Shown: positions 21,801-33,800 of the stretch, one piece after another
How positions within the stretch are numbered: the stretch's first letter is position 1
Layout of the letters: the number at the start of each line of letters is the position of its first letter
NCBI RefSeq assembly: GCF_014268495.2
Contig: NZ_CP077087.1
Coordinates: 355,001 to 419,000 of the forward strand
Length of the DNA: 64,000 bases
Origin: Pseudomonas monsensis
GTDB lineage: Bacteria > Pseudomonadota > Gammaproteobacteria > Pseudomonadales > Pseudomonadaceae
Direction of reading: 5' to 3'
The notes under the pieces: generated by a model
Told to the model about the DNA's origin: nothing
Database searches by the model: none
Seen by the model: the letters and a program-made list of their open reading frames with translations, nothing else
Translations under genes and position numbers: made by a program

Positions 21801-24800
21801 AGCGTGGCCAGTCAATACGTCGTTTGGTGCGGTAGTGGTCGCGGTGCCGGTGGTCTGGCCGACACCAATGGTGATGGTTTGACCATTGGCCAAAGTCACG
21901 ACAACTGGCGAGCCGGTTACTGGTGCGCCGACAGTCGCGGTGTAAACAACGTTGCCGCCTTCAGCCGCCGACTCGGTGGCCGTCAGTTTCACGGTGGTGG
22001 TGTCGATGGTATCGGTAACGCTGGTCACGGCCGGCGTCGTGCTCGGCACCAGATTCTCGAAGTTGCCACCGGTGGCGGTGCTGATGGTCGCCTGTACGGT
22101 GCCGGCGTCTTTGTAAACGTCGTCGGCTGGCGCAGGAACGGTCACGGTGCCGGTGGTTTTGCCGGCGTCGATGGTGATCACGGCGCCGTTGGACAGGGTC
22201 ACGGTGACTGGCGAGCCAGCAGCGTTGGTCAGGGTCGCGGTGTAGACAATCGAACCGCCCTCGGCCACGGTGCCAGTCGCGGACAGCGACAGGTTGGTGG
22301 TGTCGACGGTGTCGGTCACGGTGGTGCTGACCGGCGTCTTGTCCGCCACGAGGTTTTCGTAGTTACCGCCGCTGACGTCGGTGATCGCGTTGGTCAGCGG
22401 AGCATGGCCAGTCAACGCATCGTTCGGTGCGGTGGTGGTCGCGGTACCGGTGGTCTGACCGACGCCGATGGTGATGGTCTGACCGTTGGCCAGGGTTACC
22501 ACGACTGGCGAACCGGTTACTGGTGCGCCGACGGTGGCGGTGTAGACGACGTTGCCGCCCTCTGCCGCCGTGGCCGTTGCCGTCAGTTTCACGGTGGTGG
22601 TGTCGATGGTATCGGTGACGCTGGTGACGGCCGGAACAGTGCTCGGCACCAGGTTTTCGAAGTTGCCACCGGTGGCGGTGTTGATTGTCGCCTGTACGGT
22701 GCCGGCGTCTTTGTAAACGTCGTCAGTCGGTGCCGGGACGGTCACGGTGCCGGTGGTTTTGCCGGCGTCGATGGTGATCACGGCGCCGTTGGACAGGGTC
22801 ACGGTGACTGGCGAGCCAGCAGCGTTGGTCAGGGTCGCGGTGTAGACAATCGAACCGCCTTCAGCGACCGAATTGGTAGCGCTGAGCGACAGATTGGTCG
22901 TGTCGACAGTGTCGGTGACATTGGTCGAAACCGGGGTCTTGTCGGCCACCAGGTTCTCGAAGTTGCCACCTGTTACGTCAGTGATCGAGTTGGTCAGCGG
23001 AGCATGGCCGGTCAACGCATCGTTCGGTGCGGTGGTGGTCGCGGTACCGGTGGTCTGACCGACGCCGATGGTGATGGTCTGACCGTTGGCCAAAGTCACG
23101 ACAACTGGCGAGCCGGTTACCGGTGCGCCGACAGTCGCGGTGTAGGTGACATTGCCACCCTCAGCAGTCGACTCTGTCGCTGTCAGTTTGACGGTGGTGG
23201 TGTCGATGGTGTCGGTGACGTTGGTCACTGCCGGTACGGTGCTTGGCACCAGGTTCTCGAAGTTGCCACCGGTGGCGGTCGAAATGGTCGCTTCGACTTT
23301 GCCAGCGTCTTTGTAAACGTCGTCGGCTGGTGCCGGGACAGTCACGGTGCCAGTGGTTTTACCGGCTTCGATGGTGATTACCGCGCCGTTCGACAGGGTC
23401 ACGGTGACTGGCGAGCCAGCGGCGTTGGTCAGGGTCGCGGTGTAAACAATCGAACCGCCTTCAGCGACCGAATTGGTAGCGCTGAGCGACAGATTAGTGG
23501 TGTCGACGGTGTCGGTCACGGTGGTGCTGACCGGTGTTTTGTCGGCCACGAGATTTTCGTAGTTGCCGCCGGTCACGCCGGTGATCGAGTTGGTCAGCGG
23601 CGCCTGGCCGGTCAGTGCATCGTTCGGTGCAGTGGTGGTCACGGTGCCGGTGGTTTTACCGACTTCGATGGTGATGTTCTGGCCGTTGGCCAGGGTCACC
23701 ACGACAGGCGAGCCGGTCACTGGAGCGCCAACAGTCGCGGTGTAAGTAACAGTGCCGCCTTCAGCCACGGAGGTATCGGCCGTCAGTTTTACGGTCGAGG
23801 TGTCGATGGTATCGGCGACTTCGGTGACGGCCGGAACAGTGCTCGGCACCAGGTTCTCGAAGTTGCCACCGGTCGCGGTCGAAATCGTCGCTTCGACTTT
23901 GCCGGCGTCTTTGTAGACGTCATCAGCCGGGGCCGGGACGGTCACGGTGCCGGTGGTTTTGCCGGCGTCGATGGTGATCACGGCGCCGTTGGACAGGGTC
24001 ACGGTGACTGGCGAGCCAGCAGCGTTGGTCAGGGTCGCGGTGTAGACAATCGAACCGCCTTCAGCGACCGAATTGGTAGCGCTGAGCGACAGATTGGTCG
24101 TGTCGACAGTGTCGGTGACATTGGTCGAAACCGGGGTCTTGTCGGCCACCAGGTTCTCGAAGTTGCCACCTGTTACGTCAGTGATCGAGTTGGTCAGCGG
24201 CGCGTGGCCAGTCAATGCGTCGTTTGGCGCCGTGGTGGTCGCGGTACCGGTGGTCTGGCCAACTCCAATGGTGATCGTCTGACCGTTGGCCAAAGTCACG
24301 ACAACTGGCGAGCCGGTTACCGGTGCGCCGACAGTCGCGGTGTAGGTGACATTGCCACCCTCAGCAGTCGACTCTGTCGCTGTCAGTTTGACGGTGGTGG
24401 TGTCGATGGTGTCGGTGACGTTGGTCACTGCCGGTACGGTGCTTGGCACCAGGTTTTCGAAGTTGCCACCGGTGGCGGTGCTGATGGTCGCCTGTACGGT
24501 GCCGGCGTCTTTGTAGACGTCGTCAGCCGGAGCCGGGACGGTCACGGTGCCGGTGGTTTTACCGGCGTCGATGGTGATTACCGCGCCGTTCGACAGGGTC
24601 ACGGTCACTGGCGAGCCAGCGGCGTTGGTCAGGGTCGCGGTGTAAACAATCGAACCGCCTTCAGCGACCGAATTGGTAGCGCTGAGCGACAGATTGGTCG
24701 TGTCGACAGTGTCGGTCACCGTAGTGCTGACCGGAGTCTTGTCCGCCACGAGGTTTTCGTAGTTACCGCCGCTGACGTTGGTGATCGCGTTGGTCAGCGG

Positions 24801-27800
24801 TGCGTGACCGGTCAATACGTCGTTTGGCGCCGTGGTGGTCGCGGTACCGGTGGTCTGGCCAACTCCAATGGTGATCGTCTGACCGTTGGCCAAAGTCACG
24901 ACAACTGGCGAACCGGTTACCGGTGCGCCAACAGTCGCGGTGTAAGTGACGGTGCCGCCTTCAGCTACCGACGTATCAGCCGTCAGTTTGACGGTCGAGG
25001 TGTCGATGGTATCGGTGACTTCGGTGACGGCTGGAACAGTGCTCGGTACCAGGTTTTCGAAGTTGCCACCGGTGGCAGTCGAAATGGTTGCTTCGACTTT
25101 GCCGGCGTCTTTGTAAACGTCATCAGCCGGTGCCGGGACGGTCACGGTGCCGGTGGTTTTACCGGCGTCGATGGTGATTACCGCGCCGTTGGACAGCGTC
25201 ACGGTCACTGGCGAGCCAGCAGCGTTGGTCAGGGTTGCGGTGTAAACAATCGAACCGCCTTCAGCCACCGAGCCGGTCGCGCTGAGCGACAGGTTGGTAG
25301 TGTCGACAGTGTCAGTGACCGTGGTCGAAACCGGGGTTTTGTCGGCGACCAGATTTTCGTAGTTGCCGCCAGTCACGCCGGTGATCGAGTTGGTCAGCGG
25401 CGCCTGGCCGGTCAGTGCATCGTTCGGCGCAGTGGTGGTCACGGTGCCGGTGGTTTTACCGACTTCGATGGTGATGTTCTGACCGTTGGCTAAGGTCACA
25501 GTGACAGGCGAGCCGGTTACTGGAGCGCCAACAGTGGCGGTGTAAGTAACGGTACCGCCTTCAGCCACGGAGGTATCGGCCGTCAGTTTGACGGTCGAGG
25601 TGTCGATGGTATCGGTGACTTCGGTGACGGCTGGAACAGTGCTCGGTACCAGGTTCTCGAAGTTGCCACCGGTGGCGGTCGAAATCGTCGCTTCGACTTT
25701 GCCTGCGTCTTTGTAAACGTCATCAGCCGGGGCCGGGACGGTCACGGTGCCAGTGGTTTTACCGGCTTCGATAGTGATTACCGCGCCGTTCGACAGGGTC
25801 ACGGTCACTGGCGAGCCAGCAGCGTTGGTCAGGGTAGCGGTATAAACAATCGAACCGCCTTCAGCCACCGAGCCGGTCGCGCTGAGCGACAGGTTGGTAG
25901 TGTCGACAGTGTCAGTGACCGTGGTCGAAACCGGGGTTTTGTCGGCGACCAGATTTTCGTAGTTGCCGCCAGTCACGCCGGTGATCGAGTTGGTCAGCGG
26001 CGCCTGGCCGGTCAGTGCATCGTTCGGCGCAGTGGTGGTCACGGTGCCGGTGGTTTTACCGACTTCGATGGTGATGTTCTGACCGTTGGCTAAGGTCACA
26101 GTGACAGGCGAGCCGGTTACTGGAGCGCCAACAGTGGCGGTGTAAGTAACGGTACCGCCTTCAGCCACGGAGGTATCGGCCGTCAGTTTGACGGTCGAGG
26201 TGTCGATGGTATCGGCGACTTCGGTGACGGCCGGAACAGTGCTCGGCACCAGGTTCTCGAAGTTGCCACCGGTGGCGGTCGAAATGGTTGCTTCGACTTT
26301 GCCGGCGTCTTTGTAAACGTCGTCGGCTGGCGCAGGAACGGTCACGGTGCCGGTGGTTTTGCCGGCGTCGATGGTGATCACGGCGCCGTTGGACAGGGTC
26401 ACGGTGACTGGCGAGCCAGCAGCGTTGGTCAACGTTGCGGTGTAAACAATCGAACCGCCCTCGGCCACGGTGCCAGTCGCGGACAGCGACAGGTTGGTGG
26501 TGTCGACGGTGTCGGTCACGTTTGTGCTGACTGGCGTCTTGTCCGCCACGAGGTTTTCGTAGTTACCGCCGCTGACGTTGGTGATCGCGTTGGTCAGCGG
26601 TGCGTGACCGGTCAATACGTCGTTTGGTGCGGTAGTGGTCGCGGTGCCGGTGGTCTGGCCAACGCCGATGGTGATGGTCTGACCGTTGGCCAGGGTTACC
26701 ACGACTGGCGAACCGGTTACTGGTGCGCCGACGGTGGCGGTGTAGACGACGTTGCCGCCTTCAGCGGCCGTGGCGGTTGCGGTCAGTTTCACCGTGGTGG
26801 TGTCGATGGTATCGGTGACGCTGGTCACGGCCGGCGTTGTGCTGGTGACCAGGTTTTCGAAGTTGCCACCGGTGGCGGTGCTGATGGTCGCCTGTACGGT
26901 GCCGGCGTCTTTGTAGACGTCGTCAGCCGGTGCCGGGACGGTCACGGTGCCGGTGGTTTTACCGGCTTCGATGGTGATTACCGCGCCATTCGACAGGGTC
27001 ACGGTCACTGGCGAGCCAGCAGCGTTGGTCAGGGTTGCGGTGTAAACAATCGAACCGCCTTCAGCGACCGAATTGGTAGCGCTGAGCGACAGATTGGTCG
27101 TGTCGACGGTGTCGGTGACATTGGTCGAAACCGGGGTCTTGTCGGCCACCAGGTTCTCGAAGTTGCCACCTGTTACGTCAGTGATCGAGTTGGTCAGCGG
27201 AGCGTGGCCAGTCAATACGTCGTTTGGTGCGGTAGTGGTCGCGGTGCCGGTGGTCTGGCCGACACCAATGGTGATGGTTTGACCATTGGCCAAAGTCACG
27301 ACAACTGGCGAGCCGGTTACCGGTGCGCCGACAGTCGCGGTGTAGGTGACATTGCCACCCTCAGCAGTCGACTCTGTCGCTGTCAGTTTGACGGTGGTGG
27401 TGTCGATGGTGTCGGTGACGTTGGTCACTGCCGGTACGGTGCTTGGCACCAGGTTCTCGAAGTTGCCACCGGTGGCGGTCGAAATGGTCGCTTCGACTTT
27501 GCCAGCGTCTTTGTAAACGTCGTCGGCTGGTGCCGGGACAGTCACGGTGCCAGTGGTTTTACCGGCTTCGATGGTGATTACCGCGCCGTTCGACAGGGTC
27601 ACGGTGACTGGCGAGCCAGCGGCGTTGGTCAGGGTCGCGGTGTAAACAATCGAACCGCCTTCAGCGACCGAATTGGTAGCGCTGAGCGACAGATTAGTGG
27701 TGTCGACGGTGTCGGTCACGGTGGTGCTGACCGGTGTTTTGTCGGCCACGAGATTTTCGTAGTTGCCGCCGGTCACGCCGGTGATCGAGTTGGTCAGCGG

Positions 27801-30800
27801 CGCCTGGCCGGTCAGTGCATCGTTCGGTGCAGTGGTGGTCACGGTGCCGGTGGTTTTACCGACTTCGATGGTGATGTTCTGGCCGTTGGCCAGGGTCACC
27901 ACGACAGGCGAGCCGGTTACTGGAGCGCCAACAGTCGCGGTGTAAGTAACAGTGCCGCCTTCAGCCACGGAGGTATCGGCCGTCAGTTTTACGGTCGAGG
28001 TGTCGATGGTATCGGTGACTTCGGTGACGGCTGGAACAGTGCTCGGTACCAGGTTTTCGAAGTTGCCACCGGTGGCGGTGCTGATGGTCGCTTCGACTTT
28101 GCCAGCGTCTTTGTAAACGTCGTCGGCTGGCGCAGGAACAGTCACGGCGCCAGTAGTTTTACCGGCTTCGATAGTGATTACCGCGCCGTTCGACAGGGTC
28201 ACGGTCACTGGCGAGCCAGCAGCGTTGGTCAGGGTTGCGGTGTAGACGATCGAGCCACCTTCAGCCACCGAGCCGGTCGCGCTGAGCGACAGATTGGTAG
28301 TGTCGACAGTGTCAGTGACCGTGGTCGATACCGGGGTCTTGTCGGCCACCAGGTTCTCGAAGTTGCCACCTGTTACGTCAGTGATCGCATTGGTCAGCGG
28401 AGCATGGCCAGTCAACGCATCGTTCGGTGCGGTGGTGGTCGCGGTGCCGGTGGTCTGGCCGACACCGATGGTGATGGTTTGACCATTGGCCAAAGTCACG
28501 ACAACTGGCGAACCGGTCACCGGCGCGCCCACGGTCGCGGTGTAGGTTACGGTGCCGCCCTCAGCCGCCGACTCGGTCGCGGTGAGTTTGACGGTGGTGG
28601 TGTCGATGGTGTCGGTGACGTTGGTCACGGCCGGCACGGTGCTTGGCACCAGATTCTCGAAGTTGCCGCCCGTTGCCTCCTTGATCGTGACTTCGACTTT
28701 ACCGGCGTCTTTGTAAACGTCGTCGGCTGGCGCAGGAACGGTCACGGTGCCGCTGGTTTTGCCCGCTTCGATGGTGATCACCGAACCGTTCGACAGAGTC
28801 ACGGTTACCGGGGTGCCGGCCGGGTTGGTCAGGGTCGCGGTGTAAACGATCGACCCGCCTTCAGCCACCGAATCGGTCGCGGTCAGGTTCAGGTTGGTGG
28901 TGTCGGTGGTGTCCGAAACCGTGGTGTCGGCGGACTTGCCGTCGACCGCCAGTTTTTCGAAATTGCCGCCAGTGGCGCCGTCGATGGTCACGCTCAGCGA
29001 GCTGCCGCCGGCCAGAGGGCTGTTCGGTGCAACGAAGTTCACCGAGCCGGTGGTTTCACCGACAGCGATGGTGATGGTCTGGCCGTTGGACAGGGTCACG
29101 ACAACCGGCGAGCCAGTCACTGGCGCGGTCACGGTTGCGGTGTAGACCACGGTTTCGCCTTCAGCGACGTTCGCCGTGGCGGTCAGCGACACGGTGGAGG
29201 TGTCGATAGTGTCGTTGACGGTAGTGACCGCTGGCGCTGTGCTGGTGACCAGGTTTTCGAAGTCGCCGCCAGTCGCGCCTTTGATAGTCGCTTCAACCGT
29301 GCCGGCATCTTTGTAGACGTCGTCTTTCGGTGCGTCGACGGTGACGGTGCCGGTGGTTTTGCCGGCGTCGATGGTGATCACGGCACCATTCGACAGAGTC
29401 ACGGTGACCGGCGAGCCAGCAGCATTGGTCAGGGTCGCGGTGTAGGTGATCTGGCCGCCTTCGTTCACCGAACCGGTGGCGCTCAGCGACAGGTTGGTGG
29501 TGTCGACCGTGTCGGTGACGGTGGTGCTGACCGGGGTTTTGTCGGCCACGAGGTTTTCGTAATTGCCGCCGGAAACGTCGGTGATCGCGTTGGTCAGCGG
29601 CGCGTGGCCAGTCAGCGCATCGTTCGGCGCGGTGGTGGTCACAGTGCCGGTGGTTTTGCCGACTTCGATGGTGATGTTCTGGCCGTTGGCCAGGGTCACG
29701 ACCACCGGCGAACCGGTGACCGGTGCGCCAACAGTAGCGGTGTAGGTGACCGTGCCACCTTCAGCGGCCGACTCGGTGGCGGTCAGTTTGACCGTCGAGG
29801 TGTCGATGGTGTCAGTGACTTCGGTCACCGCTGGCGTGGTACTCGGCACCAAATTTTCGAAGTTGCCGCCAGTCGCGTCCTTGATCGTCACTTCCACTTT
29901 GCCGGCGTCTTTATAGACGTCATCGGCAGGTGCAGGAACGGTCACGGTGCCAGTGGTTTTGCCGGCTTCGATGGTGATTACCGAACCGTTCGACAGAGTC
30001 ACGGTTACCGGGGTACCGGCCGGGTTGGTCAGGGTTGCGGTGTAAACGATCGACCCGCCTTCAGCCACGGTGCCGGTCGCGCTCAGCGTCAGGTCGGTGG
30101 TGTCAGTGGTGTCGGTGACGGTGGTGCTGACCGGGGTTTTGTCAGCCACGAGGTTTTCGTAATTACCGCCGGAAACGTCGGTGATCGCGTTGGTCAGAGG
30201 CGCGTGGCCGGTCAGCGCATCGTTCGGCGCGGTGGTGGTCACGGTGCCGGTGGTTTTACCCACTTCGATGGTGATGTTCTGGCCGTTGGCCAGGGTCACG
30301 ACGACAGGCGAACCGGTGACTGGCGCGCCAACGGTGGCGGTGTAGGTGACGGTGCCACCTTCAGCCGCCGACTCGGTGGCGGTCAGTTTGACGGTGGTGG
30401 TATCGACGGTATCGGTGACTTCGGTCACGGCTGGCGTGGTGCTCGGCACCAGGTTCTCGAAGTTGCCGCCGGTGGCGTCTTTGATAGTGACTTCGACTTT
30501 GCCGGCGTCCTTGTAGACGTCATCGGCTGGCGCAGGAACGGTCACGGTGCCGGTGGTCTTGCCCGCTTCGATGGTGATCACCGAGCCGTTCGACAGAGTC
30601 ACGGTCATCGGGGTGCCGGCCGGATTGGTCAGCGTCGCGGTGTAGATGATCGAACCGCCCTCGGCGACCGAGTTGGTGGCGCTGAGCGAGAGGTCAGTGG
30701 TGTCGACGGTGTCAGTGACCGTGGTCGAAACCGGGGTCTTGTCGGCCACCAGGTTTTCGTAGTTACCGCCGCTTACACCCGTGATCGAATTACCCAGCGA

Positions 30801-33800
30801 CGCCTGACCGGTCAGCGCATCGTTCGGCGCGGTGAAGGTCACGGTGCCGGTGGTTTTGCCGACTTCGATGGTAATGCTCTGACCATTGGCCAGGGTCACC
30901 ACGACCGGCGAACCGGTGACCGGCGCGCCGACAGTAGCGGTATAGGTGACGGTGCCGCCTTCAGCCACAGTGGTGTCGGCCGTCAGCTTCACGGTCGAGG
31001 TGTCGATGGTGTCAGTCACTTCGGTGACGGCTGGAACAGTGCTCGGTACCAGATTCTCGAAGTTGCCGCCGGTGGCGTCTTTGATAGTGACTTCGACCTT
31101 GCCTGCGTCCTTGTAGACGTCATCGGCTGGTGCAGGAACGGTCACGGTGCCGGTGGTTTTGCCCGCTTCGATGGTGATCACCGAACCGTTCGACAGGGTC
31201 ACAGTCACCGGCGAGCCAGCCGGGTTGGTCAGCGTCGCGGTGTAAACGATCGAACCGCCTTCAGCCAGGGTGCCGGTCGCGCTCAGCGTCAGGTCGGTGG
31301 TGTCAGTAGTGTCGGTGACGGTGGTGCTGACCGGGGTTTTGTCGGCCACGAGGTTTTCGTAATTGCCGCCGGAAACGTCGGTGATCGCGTTGGTCAGAGG
31401 CGCGTGGCCAGTCAGCGCATCGTTCGGCGCGGTGGTGGTCACGGTGCCGGTGGTTTTACCCACTTCGATGGTGATGTTCTGGCCGTTGGCCAAGGTCACG
31501 ACGACAGGCGAACCGGTGACGGGTGCGCCGACAGTAGCGGTATAGGTGACGGTGCCACCTTCAGCGGCAGTCTCGGTGGCGGTCAGTTTGACCGTCGAGG
31601 TGTCGATGGTGTCGGTGACCTCGGTCACTGCAGGAACGGTGCTCGGAACGAGGTTCTCGAAGTCGCCGCCGGTGGCGTCCTTGATGGTCACTTCGACTTT
31701 GCCGGCGTCCTTGTAGACGTCATCGGCTGGTGCAGGAACGGTCACGGTGCCGGTGGTTTTGCCCGCTTCGATGGTGATTACCGAACCGTTCGACAGAGTC
31801 ACGGTTACCGGGGTGCCGGCCGGGTTGGTCAGGGTTGCGGTGTAAACGATCGACCCGCCTTCAGCCACGGTGCCGGTCGCAGTGAGCGACAGGTTGGTAG
31901 TGTCGACAGTGTCAGTGACCGTGGTCGAAACCGGGGTTTTGTCGGCGACCAGACTCTCGTAGTTACCGCCGCTTACGTCAGTGATCGCATTGGTCAGCGG
32001 GGTGTGGCCGGTCAACGCATCGTTAGGCGCGGTGGTGGTCACGGTGCCGGTGGTTTTGCCGACTTCGATGGTGATGTTCTGGCCGTTGGCCAAGGTCACG
32101 ACGACAGGCGAGCCGGTGACTGGCGCGCCAACAGTGGCAGTGTAAGTAACGGTGCCACCTTCAGCCGCCGACTCGGTAGCGGTCAGTTTGACGGTGGTGG
32201 TGTCGACGGTATCGGTCACGTCGGTGACGGCTGGAACGGTGCTCGGAACGAGGTTCTCGAAGTTGCCGCCAGTGGCGTCCTTGATGGTGACTTCGACTTT
32301 GCCGGCGTCTTTGTAGACGTCATCGGCTGGCGCCGGAACGGTCACGGTGCCGGTGGTTTTGCCGGCTTCGATAGTGATTACCGAACCGTTCGACAGGGTC
32401 ACGGTCACTGGCGAGCCAGCAGCGTTGGTCAGGGTTGCGGTGTAGACGATCGAGCCGCCTTCAGCCACGGTGCCGGTCGCGCTCAGCGTCAGGTCGGTGG
32501 TGTCAGTAGTGTCGGTGACGGTGGTGCTGACCGGGGTCTTGTCGGCCACGAGGTTTTCGTAATTGCCGCCGGAAACGTCGGTGATCGCGTTGGTCAGCGG
32601 GGTGTGGCCGGTCAGCGCATCGTTCGGCGCAGTGGTGGTCACGGTGCCGGTGGTTTTGCCGACTTCGATGGTGATGTTCTGGCCGTTGGCCAGGGTCACG
32701 ACGACAGGCGAACCGGTGACTGGCGCGCCAACGGTGGCGGTGTAGGTGACGGTGCCACCTTCAGCCGCCGACTCGGTGGCAGTCAGTTTGACGGTGGTGG
32801 TGTCGACGGTATCGGTCACGTCGGTGACGGCTGGAACGGTGCTCGGAACGAGGTTCTCGAAGTTGCCGCCAGTGGCGTCCTTGATGGTCACTTCGACTTT
32901 GCCGGCGTCTTTGTAGACGTCATCAGCTGGCGCAGGAACGGTCACGGTGCCGGTGGTTTTGCCGGCTTCGATGGTGATTACCGAACCGTTCGACAGAGTC
33001 ACGGTGACTGGCGAGCCAGCGGCGTTGGTCAAGGTTGCGGTGTAAACAATCGAACCGCCCTCGGCCACGGTCCCCGTCGCGCTCAGCGTCAGGTCGGTGG
33101 TGTCAGTGGTGTCGGTGACGGTGGTGCTGACCGGAGTTTTGTCGGCAACGAGGTCTTCGTAATTGCCGCCGCTCACGCCCGTGATCGCGTTGGTGATCGG
33201 CGCCTGACCGGTCAGCGCATCGTTCGGTGCAGTAGTGGTCACGGTGCCGCTGGTTTTGCCGACTTCGATGGTAATGCTCTGACCATTGGCCAGCGTCACG
33301 ACCACCGGCGAACCGGTGACCGGCGCGCCAACAGTGGCGGTGTAGGTGACGGTGCCACCTTCAGCGACCGAGGTGTCAGCCGTGAGTTTCACGGTCGAGG
33401 TGTCGATGGTGTCGGTGACTTCGGTAACGGCTGGCGTGGTGCTTGGCACCAGATTCTCGAAGTTGCCGCCGGTGGCGTCCTTGATCGTCACTTCGACTTT
33501 GCCGGCGTCTTTATAGACGTCATCGGCAGGCGCAGGAACGGTCACGGTGCCAGTGGTCTTGCCGGCTTCGATGGTGATTACCGAGCCATTCGACAGGGTC
33601 ACGGTGACAGGCGTGCCGGCCGGATTGGTCAGGGTCGCGGTGTAAACGATCGAACCACCCTCGGCCACGGAACCGGTCGCGCTCAGCGACAGGTTGGTGG
33701 TATCGGCGACGTCGGTAACAGTGGTCGAAACCGGGGTCTTGTCGGCGACCAGATCTTCGTAATTACCACCGGAAACACCGGTGATCGAGTTGGTCAGCGG

